Below are positions 1 through 10,529 of a stretch of DNA of 64,000 nucleotides, one piece after another. The translations under genes and the position numbers were made by a program. This DNA comes from Filosporella fistucella (Eukaryota > Ascomycota > Leotiomycetes > Helotiales): NCBI GenBank assembly GCA_030077755.1, contig JAQJZZ010000018.1:1116001-1180000 (forward strand). Reading direction: 5' to 3'. Below the pieces are notes generated by a model. It was not told the DNA's origin. It worked only from the letters and a program-made list of their open reading frames with translations, and made no database searches. Positions within the stretch are counted from its first letter, which is position 1. Each line of letters begins with the position of its first letter.

Positions 1-50
1 AAACGTTTTCATTAGGACGTCTCTTATCAGCAGCTTGCATCCTTACGAAC

Positions 51-560
51 ATGACGGGTTCATCCGATCCCTCCAAACATGTCGAGTATATGCGATTAGC
101 TCTAGACCTTGCGCGAAAGTCTCCCCCGAAGCCCACGAATTACAGAGTCGGCGCACTCCTTGTGGATTCTAGAACGAATACGATTCTCGCGACCGGTTAC
201 ACGCTAGAATGCGAAGGAAATACACATGCAGAGCAGTCATGTCTGATAAAGTTGGCCGAAAATCATAAACTATCCGAAGATGCGCTTGGGAGTGTACTGC
301 CGGCAGACACGGTACTTTACACAACGGTTGAACCTTGTTATAAACGATTGAGTGGGAATCTGCCATGTGTCGAAAGGATTCTGAGATTAGGCAATGCGAT
401 TAAGACAGTATATGTTGGTGTGAAGGAGCCAGAAAAGTTTGTAGGAGCGAATACTGGCAGAAAACAGTTGGAAGATGGAGGTATACAAGTTATATTGGTT
501 GAAGGTATGGAAAAGGATATACTAGAAGTTGCTACAGCTGGCCATATTATAGAGAAGTGA
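51..560 (+). CDS. RIB2-type (DRAP) cytidine-deaminase-fold protein
   Basis: An uninterrupted 169-residue reading frame from ATG 51, with only 50 bases of the window upstream. The zinc-dependent deaminase signature is clear: HAE at residues 59-61 (zinc ligand His and proton-shuttle Glu) and a second ligand pair, Cys96 in EPC and Cys106. The spacing of the last two cysteines, PC followed by KRLSGNLPC, is characteristic of the diaminohydroxyphosphoribosylaminopyrimidine deaminase domain of fungal Rib2 (riboflavin synthesis) and differs from the PCxxC of cytidine, dCMP and tRNA-adenosine deaminases. Yeast Rib2 is fused to a pseudouridine synthase; this protein is the deaminase domain alone, so it may be the stand-alone riboflavin enzyme or a paralog with another pyrimidine-like substrate. 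Family assignment is firm, exact substrate is inferred. It contains no obvious intron. Confidence 0.85.
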   Translation: MTGSSDPSKHVEYMRLALDLARKSPPKPTNYRVGALLVDSRTNTILATGYTLECEGNTHAEQSCLIKLAENHKLSEDALGSVLPADTVLYTTVEPCYKRLSGNLPCVERILRLGNAIKTVYVGVKEPEKFVGANTGRKQLEDGGIQVILVEGMEKDILEVATAGHIIEK

Positions 561-1354
561 AGACTGGGATTATTTTGTCAATTTCAACTACATCTGTATG
601 ATGGAACCACGACTCGAACGAGGTATCAAGACCTGGATCTGAAGATGGAGACCGGAGGTTCAGTTAAAACCCGGCTCAAGGTAGTAAAGAATCTAGTTTG
701 TAAAACCAAAGCTGGGTCTGCAGATTAAAATTGGTCACAGAATAAATATTCCTAAAGTGGAATACGAAATACTCCATACAGGCCCTTTTAATCGTTGCCC
801 GAGTGGAAAAACGTCTAAATATTGACGAAAATCCAAGTGGTCTGGCCAATCACCTGCTCAGATCTCCTCGACTTGCCTTGCAATTGGGTAATCTAGAGGG
901 CGATGTCTGACAATTAAAAGGGCTTGCAGGTAGTAGCTCCTGCGACTCGCTTTCTCGAAGAGGAAACCCTAGATACACATACATTTAGGACCAGTCACCT
1001 CAGATGCTCTGAAGCTGTTGGGTAAGGTTAGATGGTATTCAACCCGTCCATGTTCACAACCAAAAACATATGCTTGTCGTCATAGAAATCCCCAGATACG
1101 GCTCCCAAGACCCAAGACCCAAAACCCAAAGCTTATCCACAAGGCTGAAAAAAACCGCGGACATCCCATAATTTCCGTGTCCGATTGGTCTTGCATAATG
1201 TCGTCACCACCATATAAGGCTGACCTCACACAGCCTCGTCCATGTGAAACTCCACCGTCCTACCTTCATGCTAAAAACGGCTGAGCTCTCGCCATCTTCC
1301 TTCATCACAACCCTATTCTCACAAAAATACTTCAATTGATAGGAACAAAAAAAA
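561..1354. other. Intergenic, no gene seen
   Basis: Between the deaminase stop and the DUF1295 start. Only short open frames without family resemblance were seen. The last 150 bases are pyrimidine-rich with an A-run just before ATG 1355 and probably hold the promoter and leader of the downstream gene. Confidence 0.5.
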
Positions 1355-2567
1355 ATGGCTCTCCTCAGTACCCTCCTCCACGTAACTAACTTCCGTAATC
1401 CCTTTCTCCGGTTCGTCTTTCCCTCTCCCTTCCCTCCATTCAACCCCTCCCTCTTCTAACCCTCCCCCAACACCTTTACCAAAGGAACCCTCTCTGACCC
1501 CAAAAACAGCACGCTCATCCCCTCAATCTCTACCGCCTTTGCCCTCCAAGCCCTCGTCGCAGTACCCAGTATATATTTCCAAACAGAGCGGTTCTACGAC
1601 CTCTCCGGTTCATTGACCTATCTCTCCGTCACAGCTCTCTCTCTTTACTTACCAGCCCTGAGAGCAAGGAATGCGGCTGCGTTAGCAGGGAAAGTGAAGC
1701 CTGCTTGGCCTTCTCTTGTGGCTGCTTTTACGGGGAAGGGGGGCGTGAATGGGTTGAATTGGAGACAGGTTGTGCTGAGTGCGGCGGTTAGTGTTTGGGC
1801 TACTAGGTGTATGTTTCTTCCTTTTCTCTTTCAAGTCCAACTCTTATTTTCTCTTCAAAACATCTATTCCCACCTCCTGGACCGAGAAATCACACTACCT
1901 ATCTGAGGAGAAGGGAAATACGAATGCTAACACCCTTCCAGTAGGAACATACCTCTTCCAACGCATCTCCGCCGACGGCTCCGACAGCCGCTTCGACGAG
2001 ATCAAGAAATCCCCTCCAAAATTCCTGGTCGCTTTCTTCGCCCAAGCAACCTGGGTTTCCCTGTGCCTAATGCCAATCCTAGCAATTAATTCCCTTCCCC
2101 ACGCTACTTTGTCCCTCCTTCCTGCAGTAGGAGTAACGGATATCCTCGGTCTAGCTCTGTATGCAGGAGGTTTCACATTCGAAGTGCTAGCTGATAGACA
2201 GAAGAATGCGTGGGTACAAGCTAAGAAGCGGAAGGAGCATGATGAGGATTTTTTGACAGGCGGATTGTGGAGTAAGAGTAGACATCCGAATTATTTTGGA
2301 GAGAGCACGTTGTGGACTGGTATTGCGGTTGCTGCTGCTGGGGTTTTGGCGTCGAGAGTAGGGCTTTCTGGGATGGGATTACAGGGGGGAGTGGGAAGAG
2401 CGGTGGGGTTGGGATTGTGTGCTGTGAGTCCGGCGTTTGTGACGTTTTTGTTACTCAAGGTTAGTGGTGTGCCACTGAGTGAGAAGAAGTATGATGAGAG
2501 GTATGGGGATAGAAAGGATTATCAGAAGTGGAAGAGGGAGACGCCTATGTTTATTCCCAAGTTTTAG
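1355..2567 (+). CDS. DUF1295 membrane protein (steroid 5-alpha-reductase/ICMT fold)
   Basis: Three exons assemble to 326 residues: join(1355..1410,1510..1808,1942..2567). Intron 1 (1411-1509) restores the run NPFLR-TLIPS and has a TTCTAAC branch site. Intron 2 (1809-1941) begins GTATGT, has a TGCTAAC branch site and joins WATR to LGTYLFQR. The total is divisible by three. The product is a polytopic membrane protein. The C-terminal half holds the hallmark LWSKSRHPNYFGE motif (near residue 230) and ends with KYGDRKDYQKWK-like residues, as in fungal DUF1295 proteins, which share the fold of steroid 5-alpha-reductases and isoprenylcysteine methyltransferases. The substrate is unknown, and an ER or mitochondrial location is inferred from the family only. 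Intron 1 has a weak donor (GTTCGT), so the first exon junction is the least certain part. Confidence 0.88.
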
Positions 2568-5500
2568 GGGGTTACTCGGGAGGGGTAGGGAACTTTACTT
2601 GAATGAAAGGCAGTAGATGGAAGGGAAAGGGAAAGCTAAAGCTAAGGTCAGGGGCTTTAGATGTGCGTTGTAGTTCCTTTACATGAGAACCAGTCTCTGC
2701 GGGAAAAAGTGAAAAGTAGATATATATGAATGTGTAGACTCATCCCGCACGCTGTATCAATTGGTGAAATCTTCTTCCCAACAATCAGAGTTCGTGGTCG
2801 AAGGAACCCACAGGCAGATGGATGTATTACAAAGCCCATAGCTAGATTTTCATGACCCAATTAGCTTGAATGAGTATGGCAAAACCAATACGCAATTGAT
2901 ATTCCGCCTCACCACCATGAATTTCTTCTTGAACCCGTATTCGACAGCGGATAATGAAGAAAACTTCGCGACACTTTCATCTTTACCTACCAATACTCAT
3001 CCTACACCCCTTACGACTACTATAAACTTCTCATGGTAAACGGGTCTCCAACTCCAACTCCAACGATGGCCCTTTACGCTTCGCTCCAATTTTAATAAGG
3101 GTGTCAAGAACAAGGCAGTAAGACCGATTTAAGACTTCAAAAATGCCTCTGCAGCTGGATAATATGAATGATGGAGGGAAGCATACTTCATTGCCGAGAC
3201 TACGATCTGGTTACTCTAGCAAGATATTACACCTGAGTAGTGTAGCTACGGTTCCTGCCATGAACATATCTTCCTCCTAAAGCGAGATTAGGATGTTAAA
3301 TCAGATGAAATGGAATCAAACTAGAAGAATATCTAAATACTTCAATGAGAATCAGTTGAGCTGAAGTTGTAATCAAAGATAGGTTAGGCACGTTCTTGCT
3401 CTACAGTCTGAAATCGACTGCCTTCAGACGATGACCTGAACCATTTATTTAGCACGTAAAATTTGCGCTTAGAACTGGAATCCTTTGCAGAGCTGGGAAT
3501 GTGAAGAGCTAGGAATGTGATAAGCTTAATTTGCAAAGACTTCATTGACTAGCTTTACATACCACATCGGTCGGCTGGAATCCGTTGATGCTCCTATTGA
3601 TGTTATGCAATCTATTCTCCCGCTTGGAAGTCATAAGACTCCTCAATACAAGGAGAATCTTGATCCTCCGTTTCTGGATGAAATAGACTGCTCTGTGTCT
3701 CATAAATTAGCTTGAGCTTGTATATTAAAATACAGAATAACTGTTTTGGTGTTAGAGATGCTCGAAATTGGCTCTAGATATGCGTATGCTGTCAAATTTG
3801 CAGCTGGATTGAATGTAGGTGTACGGAAGAACCAGAATTGAGCCGTGTTATTGGAGGATGCTATAATCTCATGCGCCAACAACTCAGTAGTGTCCTTAAA
3901 CATATAGACTATAGCAGTATATTCGGAAATCAAAAAGTATGATCGCGAAATCATGTCGGCCAAGATGTGAGGAGATGGTTTGGGTATATGATCGTGAGCA
4001 AGTCGATGATATATGTCACCTACCCGTCGACTTTACGATTGATTCAATGTCCTACATTGAGGAGATAGAACGATGTCAGACATCGCCGCGCTGGCAATCA
4101 ATTCTACCCTCACATCTTGATATACAAAAATCAAGGAATCATAGCAAGGCGCGAGTATCTATGCGATACCAATTTCAACTCCAACATTACTGACAGCAAG
4201 ACAATGCAAAAAGTACACGTATCAACTCGAGACGCTTGCAAACCAAAACACATGAAATAGTAATGAAACGGTACGGGAGCATCTACTTGTTACTCCTCAA
4301 AACTCAATATCAACAGGAAAGCTAAAAATGTCAAAAACAAGGAATACAACCACTATGCGAACAAACATATACGTGTTTGATTCGTCCACTTCCACGAATA
4401 CATCAATCAAGGAATGTTAACAGCAATGTGTATTCGTCCCAAACACTTCGAAACCCCACGCAAGAATGACGTCTTACCCCATCAGCATAAAGAAAGTCAA
4501 CACACGAAGCTATTCAGGAGTATCCCTGAGCAGAATTTCATGCTCACAGGGATACCCGTCGTCGTCCTCGCTAGGCGATAACGACAACAGTGTGTGCCAA
4601 GCTTAGCGGGGAGACGCAAACTGTTAATTATATCTTCAGATCGTTAGATCGTAAACAATCGAGGGGCACCCGCGATAGATGGAAGCCCAACGTGTGCCAA
4701 CGCATAATTGGTGTTTGGCTCCGATCGCGATCGCGAATCGTCCCATAGTGACATTAAGATATCTGAGACGGGTCTAGAAAGTGAGACGATGATTCAGATG
4801 TTTGGACCCGCGGGATAATGGCTTGTAATCTTTGGTTGACAGATTATTGAGTTTGTATGGAATGTTCGAAGAACATGTTTTGCTTCATCAGTACGGAGGT
4901 ACAACAACTCGGAACCGGTAGGGCGGTATCAGGAGTTCGTCCCCCCTTTCGGTGTTGTCGATCATGGTGGCAAGCGACGGAAGGCATGCAATCAGAGACC
5001 AGAATGCCGAGGCTCCAAGAATCTGTCGGGAAGATTTTAGCTTTTCTTTTCACGCGTGCCCCTTGCTGAATTGCCGTCTAGACGCTCGAGACTGGTCTAA
5101 GGGCTAGGCCGGTAAGGAAGGCTCATCGGCCGTCTACCGGGAGTCTAAGAAAAGTCCGTTTTCCGTAAAGCCGTGCCATGAGATCATCATCAGCGTGTGA
5201 GGCGCAATTTCTTCGACTTTCTTTTTGGTGGCATGGGATAGTTTTAGATAGAACGGGTCAGATGGAAGCATCATGGGAAACTTGTTTAGGGCAGAGGAGG
5301 GGGATCGAGATCTGATATAGACATCGACAAAGAGGAGCAGAAGAATGGAGCATAGAGTGGCTCGAGAGTGGCATCCACAGTATTGTGTTGGCATAAATGT
5401 AATTGTGTCGAGGTAATCCATGTTGGGTTGAACAGGTATGGACTCTAATGTTGATTCAATGATATGTTTCATGAGACGAACAATGGTGAAGCTCTCAGCA

Positions 5501-5870
5501 TTGAACTTCCAGATTCCAGCCCAACTGACGGGTTGAAGGCCTCATTTCTCGTGGGTGGTGGCTGACTCGGATGCAATGCAAAGATTTTGAAGCGGCTCAA
5601 CGGTGGATAGCTTGAAAGTAATGGCCTGTTGGATTAGCAGGGTAAAATAAAATGAAGGACAACTTGCACAATTATTCCCAACCCCTCCTCCCTCGATGCC
5701 TCGATATGTGGGATGATAACGGAAGTGATAATTCTTTGCACAATTAACCTTACCTCCACTGTACTGTACCTATGTAATTGTACATGTACAGTACCTACTC
5801 CGTAATTCCAAAGCAGAGTCTTTTCATTTCGCAGACCAGCCCAGTGCACCCCGCCTCATCTCACCATCCC
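2568..5870. other. Gene-poor stretch, no gene recognised
   Basis: About 3.3 kb with only short frames on both strands and no recognisable domain, tRNA or repeat family. A frame of 87 codons on the minus strand (3700-3963) has plausible composition but no start context, partner exon or recognisable motif. At 5761-5794 there is an inverted repeat with 9-base arms. Confidence 0.4.
5761..5794. repeat. Short inverted repeat (9-bp arms, 16-nt loop)
   Basis: GTACTGTAC at 5761-5769 is matched by its reverse complement GTACAGTAC at 5786-5794. The spacer itself contains TGTACA. It could be a protein-binding palindrome or a chance hairpin. It lies about 1.5 kb upstream of the LCB2 start. Confidence 0.5.
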
Positions 5871-6089
5871 ATCTCATCTCATGTCATCTCTTGCGCCCGT
5901 CTCTGATGTGCATCTTCCTCGGTTGTGGTTGCGGTGGTGTTGGCTCTTGTGATGTCTTTGCAGCCAGTGACAGACAGCGGTTCGCAGATTTCCAACGTCC
6001 GAGAGATCCGAGAATCGATAATCGGTGCATTTTGAAGCATTATGAATGACTAAGGAGGATTTTGTGCAGACGCGACCAGGAAGAAAAGG

Positions 6090-6360
6090 GAGGTTAAGGT
6101 AAGGTAGGGTAGGGTAGGTAAGGTGAGGTAAAGGTGCTGGCTGGCCCTGACCTGACCTGACCTTGACTTGACCTTTTCTCTTCCCGCACATCCCGGCATC
6201 TCAGCAGGCCAATCACCAGGATTAATGCTGCTGCCGAACCCACTATTTTTACAATGCAATTTCGCAAATTTGATGTGATGACCGTGCTCTCTGTGCCTCT
6301 GTGCCAATGTGCCTCTGGCTCTTCTCGTCTGCCTGCCTCTGCCTCTGCCTCTGCCACCAC
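6090..6360. repeat. Short tandem motifs upstream of LCB2
   Basis: Three simple tracts lie close together: imperfect GGTAAG/GGTAG repeats at about 6091-6134, CCTGA repeats at about 6146-6173, and TCTGCC/CTGCCT repeats at about 6329-6355. They produce long open frames on the minus strand that are only artefacts of the repeat. Confidence 0.6.
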
Positions 6361-6489
6361 CACTCTGTCACTCTTTTTTGCTTGCTGGGGGAGCTGCCCT
6401 GTCAAAACGGTCGCCGAAGCGAATTATGAAGTGAGTGCTGAGTGAGCGGAACACCCGGCCATTACATTATCAGCGAGATCTGCTCTAGA

Positions 6490-6615
6490 TAATCATTTCT
6501 ACTCTCTCCTTTTCTTCTCTCTACTCACTTCCTCACCTCCTCCTCCAACCTTCTCTTCCTCTTACTCCTACTCTTACATTTCCTCCTCTACTCCTCCTCC
6601 TCCTCCTCCCCTCCT
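6490..6615 (+). promoter_or_regulatory. Pyrimidine-rich promoter/leader tract of LCB2
   Basis: A long CT-rich stretch (TCTCTCC, CCTCCTCCT runs) lies 680-800 bases upstream of the LCB2 ATG. CT-rich tracts are common near transcription starts of highly expressed fungal genes, so this is a plausible core promoter or 5' UTR start. No TATA box is obvious. Two short upstream reading frames (ATG 6862, 13 codons; ATG 6929, 14 codons) would be in the leader if transcription starts here. Confidence 0.4.
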
Positions 6616-7293
6616 CATATCCCGCATTGCATTCTCGCCCTTGCGTGCGGCATTTGTGGTGGCATTTATTCGTCTGTTGTTAGCATTTCGTGTAACTGGA
6701 CTGCCCTGACCGAACCCGACTGGAACTGCTTCACAATTCCCGTGGCGCCACCTCCAGAACGCGACTTCCTCAACACCTCCTGAGAATCAGCGCATTTCTG
6801 TCTGAACTGTGTTTGCAGATCCAATTCAACCGGTACGCCCGTTTATTCCTCCTTTTCCCCTATGCATGTGAATCTAAAGATAAGGGTCAATTGCCTCATT
6901 TGAAGCTTGAGACAAGTCTCAGCGATTCATGTGGGCTCGGCCGAGCAACCACCCCAACTGCATTTACCTCTAGAATCGAAACACAAGCTCTTCTTCTCTC
7001 CTAAACTTCTGCCTACTTTTACGCCAGCATTGATTTTCCAGGATTATCCACTGACAAGACTCAAGTCCGCAGACTCAGCCACGACTCAAGAACCGCTTCA
7101 CCGCTGAAATCGGGTCAGACGAATCTTCGGCGCCTCGTTGGTTTTCGACAAACTTCAAATCAATATCTACGAATCTTTACGAACCCCTCTACAACACTAA
7201 ATTCTCTGTTCACTTAGAGACTCGATTCTACAAATCCTTTGCAGTCTATAATCGAAGTTCAGAATATCTGCTATTGGCAGCATAACACAATCC

Positions 7294-9342
7294 ATGACCA
7301 CAATGCCTCAAAGACTTCCACGAAACCCGTTTGCCAGTTCTCCCAACTCTGCGGTTGTTATACCGCAAGCCGACCGACCTGCGAACCGCAGACCGTCAAC
7401 TTCCAAGGCCAATAGATTAACTCAATTCTTCTCTTCCTCGCCGAAGAGTAAGGAACAGCAATCTGCACAAGCAGCTCTCCTTCAAGCAGTCGCGGCGCAA
7501 CAACAACATCTTCTCAACAACCCGTCTCCACCCATCAGCGCCCCATCACTGTCATTACCTACAATTTCGCTATCAACAGCAAAGGCAGGCGAAGCTAATA
7601 TGGACGAACCACCTACCACACTTTTCCAACCACCTTCAGTTGCTGAAGCCAAACGACAAGCAAGAATAGATGCTCAATTCGGTCCTCTTGGAAGCCAGAG
7701 CCATCGATATGTCAGTCAACATATGGGAGAAGAGCTCCCTGAACCCGTTATCGACGAGCCACCATACTACTACCTACTCACAACGTATATCAGTTACTTG
7801 GTCTTGATCATTTTTGGTCATGTCAGAGATTTCTTTGGAAAGCGATTCAGAGCAGAACATTACAAGCATTTGACACCTTCCAATGGCTACGCAGCACTCA
7901 ACAGCGATTTTGACAATTTCTACGTCCGTAGGCTGAAGTTGAGAATTGACGACTGTTTTGCGAGACCAATTACTGGGGTTCCAGGGAGATACATCACCTT
8001 GATCGACCGAAAGACGGATGATTTCAACCAACACTACCAACTCACTGGTACATATACCGAGACACTCAACATGAGCTCGTACAACTACTTGGGATTTGCT
8101 CAATCAGAAGGACCTTGTGCCGATGCTGTGGAGGAGTCAATTAAGAAATATGGTATCAGCGCCGCCAGTCCTCGTGCAGATGTCGGTACTTCAGACCTTG
8201 CTTTGGAAGTTGAAGATAGAATCGCCAAATTTGTCGGCAAGCCAGCCGCAATGGTTTTCTCTATGGGTTTCTCCACAAACGCCTCTTCATTCCCTGCTCT
8301 GGTTGGAAAGGGTTCTCTGATTATTTCCGATGAACTCAACCACGCCTCTATCCGAATTGGTGCTCGTCTCTCTGGTGCTATGATCAGCTCTTTCAAGCAT
8401 AATGATATGGATGATTTGGAGAAGAAACTCCGAGAAATGATCTCCCAAGGACAGCCAAGAACGCATCGGCCATGGAAGAAGATCTTGGTTGTTGTTGAAG
8501 GTCTTTACTCAATGGAAGGTACTATGTGCAATTTGCCCGGTGTCTTGAAGTTGAAGAAGCGCTACAAGTTCAATCTCTTCGTCGACGAGGCTCACTCAAT
8601 TGGTGCTTTGGGACCAAAGGGTCGTGGTGTATGTGACTACTTCGGTATTGATCCAGCGGAGGTCGATATCCTCATGGGTACTTTGACCAAATCGTTTGGT
8701 GCCAATGGAGGTTACGTCGCAGCCGAGAAGCACATCATTGACAAGCTCCGCGCCACAAACGCAGCTACTATTTATGGCGAATCACCTACCCCACCTGTCC
8801 TAATGCAAATTCTGTCGGCTTTGAAAATCATTTCAGGCGAACTCGTTCCAGGTCAGGGTGAAGAGCGTCTTCAAAGAATTGCTTTCAATTCGAGATATCT
8901 ACGCTTGGGATTGAAACGTCTTGGTTACATTGTCTATGGTCACGATGATTCTCCAATCATCCCTATCATGCTTTACAACCCTGCCAAGATGCCCGCCTTC
9001 TCACACGAAATGCTGCGCCGCAAGATTTCTGTCGTTATTGTCGGTTACCCAGCTACACCTCTAATTTCTTCACGTGCCCGTTTCTGCGTTTCTGCAGCTC
9101 ACAATAAGGATGATATGGATCGTCTTCTCGCTGCTTGTGACGAGATTGGAAATGTACTTCAGCTCAAGTTCTCCACTGGTGTCGCAGGTGGCGCAGAACA
9201 TCTTCCTGATGGTGTTACCCCAGAAATGGAAAAGGAATGGCAAAAGGCAAATGGACTTCAAGGCGTTGTTAAGCCACCTAGGTGGTCATTGAGGGAAATC
9301 ATCGCAAATGGCGTACAAGATGTCAAGCAACAGCTAAGATGA
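7294..9342 (+). CDS. LCB2: Serine palmitoyltransferase subunit 2
   Basis: A single-exon frame of 682 residues. It is the PLP-binding subunit of the ER enzyme that condenses L-serine with palmitoyl-CoA, the first committed step of sphingolipid synthesis, working with LCB1. A low-complexity N-terminus (residues 1-130) is followed by a membrane-anchoring segment near residues 153-175 (YYLLTTYISYLVLIIFGHV). The alpha-oxoamine synthase fold comes next. The PLP Schiff-base lysine is Lys466 in GTLTKSFGANGG, and VDEAHSIGALG carries the PLP-pyridine Asp. LNMSSYNYLGFA near residues 265-277 is the usual domain entry. Length and motif order match fungal Lcb2. ATG 7294 is the first in-frame start; a second ATG follows three codons later. 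Confidence 0.97.
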   Translation: MTTMPQRLPRNPFASSPNSAVVIPQADRPANRRPSTSKANRLTQFFSSSPKSKEQQSAQAALLQAVAAQQQHLLNNPSPPISAPSLSLPTISLSTAKAGEANMDEPPTTLFQPPSVAEAKRQARIDAQFGPLGSQSHRYVSQHMGEELPEPVIDEPPYYYLLTTYISYLVLIIFGHVRDFFGKRFRAEHYKHLTPSNGYAALNSDFDNFYVRRLKLRIDDCFARPITGVPGRYITLIDRKTDDFNQHYQLTGTYTETLNMSSYNYLGFAQSEGPCADAVEESIKKYGISAASPRADVGTSDLALEVEDRIAKFVGKPAAMVFSMGFSTNASSFPALVGKGSLIISDELNHASIRIGARLSGAMISSFKHNDMDDLEKKLREMISQGQPRTHRPWKKILVVVEGLYSMEGTMCNLPGVLKLKKRYKFNLFVDEAHSIGALGPKGRGVCDYFGIDPAEVDILMGTLTKSFGANGGYVAAEKHIIDKLRATNAATIYGESPTPPVLMQILSALKIISGELVPGQGEERLQRIAFNSRYLRLGLKRLGYIVYGHDDSPIIPIMLYNPAKMPAFSHEMLRRKISVVIVGYPATPLISSRARFCVSAAHNKDDMDRLLAACDEIGNVLQLKFSTGVAGGAEHLPDGVTPEMEKEWQKANGLQGVVKPPRWSLREIIANGVQDVKQQLR

Positions 9343-10529
9343 TCTTGTTTGTTGATCAAGCTGCTTCATGATATTCCTGTTTCACCCTATTTCCTCGGGT
9401 GGATGATTACCTGTACAATACCTCTTCTGAGCATTCGTTGTTCTTCATTTGCTTGGCGGCACACGCATAGATACCCTTTGCATTGCTGCTTTCCTCGATG
9501 ATCTTTTTCCAGGCATATTTGCCTGTTATGGTGTTTTTTGTTATGAAAAGTGGCAATTGTTATTTTGGCATTGCCTAGGCGTTAATATACTACGGTACCA
9601 CACTCGCTTGTTCCCTTTTCACATTGGTTGGGGCTTGAAACGTGAGCTGGAATGGAATTGTGGTAATTATTAATTATTGTAATCTGATTGATTGGGGTGT
9701 GATGGGATGGAGTTGAAATCAAGATGATGGGGATGAAAGGGAATAGGATGGTGTTTATAATGGGCTTTGTATATAGATGAGTGATGGATTGGACTGTGAG
9801 ACTGGATGAGTGAGTAGGTGTAGATAAATGTGAAAAGAGAACGAGAACTGGAATTCTCTTTGCCCATTATCTTTCATTGTCTCTATGCCTTGCCTGGAAA
9901 TTTGAACTTGATTGACCGACCAAGTAAACTATCCGAAGCAATGATGAGTTGGTTGTATGACAGGTATCTTCTCAGCTGCTCTTGCCTCCTCTGCTCAACC
10001 ACCCTTTCTTCCTATAAATTTCCAGCCATATACTACCTACTTCTCTCAGCGTAACATTATCACTTCATCTCGCAGCTCAGTACCAAGATTATACCTCAGA
10101 ATGTGAGGTCTCTCCCCCTTCGTATATCTTTTCGATTGAATCATGTTATCAGTCAAAGTGCAATACTCAATTCCAACTCGACGTGCTGAAGCAGAATACT
10201 CCACCATAGCAGCTATATTCCCATAGGCACGAAACTGCTCTGGCACGAAATAATCTTCGATACCCATTTAGAGGCAATGCTTGTCACTCGGGTGCATGGA
10301 CGGTTAAGTCTATCTGTTGGGATGGAAATTGATAGGTTCTCGTGCTGGAAATGTGTGGATGCCTGCGGCGCAGTGAGCTGCAGCTATACGGGTGTGTGTA
10401 TCGGTTGGATATAAGCTCCCCAGGAGACCTCAATGACGCGACAGACAGTTTCTCAACTCAACACTCACTCGCTCGCATCTCCAGAGAAGACTTAGACCTA
10501 CAGCCCTTACTCTCAACATGTATCCTTGA
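9343..10529. other. Intergenic between LCB2 and the ABC transporter
   Basis: Contains the LCB2 3' region and the promoter of the ABCC gene. A 73-codon minus-strand frame starting at ATG 10267 and ending at 10046 has protein-like composition, but a stop codon immediately precedes its ATG and no family is recognised. It is treated as doubtful. Confidence 0.4.
10046..10267 (-). CDS. Doubtful small ORF, 73 residues
   Basis: A minus-strand frame from a true ATG at 10267 (TAA directly upstream) to a stop at 10046. The product begins MGIEDYFVPEQFRAYG and has a balanced, folded-protein-like composition with two Cys and several Tyr. No domain is recognised. It lies in the upstream region of the divergently read ABC transporter. 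It could be a small real gene, the last exon of a decayed gene, or chance. Confidence 0.25.
   Translation of the reverse strand: MGIEDYFVPEQFRAYGNIAAMVEYSASARRVGIEYCTLTDNMIQSKRYTKGERPHILRYNLGTELRDEVIMLR

Noticed and set aside
596..640. A possible tRNA T-arm (GACTCGAACGAG).
   Set aside because: No GGTTCGANNCC loop, no acceptor pairing and no A-box at the right distance.
3700..3963. An 87-codon minus-strand frame with plausible composition.
   Set aside because: No family resemblance and no splice-consistent neighbouring exon; the surrounding 3 kb is non-coding.
6091..6134. GGTAAG/GGTAG repeats as an interstitial telomere.
   Set aside because: Fungal telomere repeats are TTAGGG arrays; here the unit is irregular and lacks the TTAGGG core.
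6094..6405. Several overlapping minus-strand frames of 80-105 codons upstream of LCB2.
   Set aside because: They are produced by the GGTAAG, CCTGA and CTGCCT tandem motifs and have repetitive translations.
7774..8103. Minus-strand frames inside LCB2 (also 8100-8396 and 9070-9261).
   Set aside because: They are antisense shadows of a clearly coding plus-strand frame.
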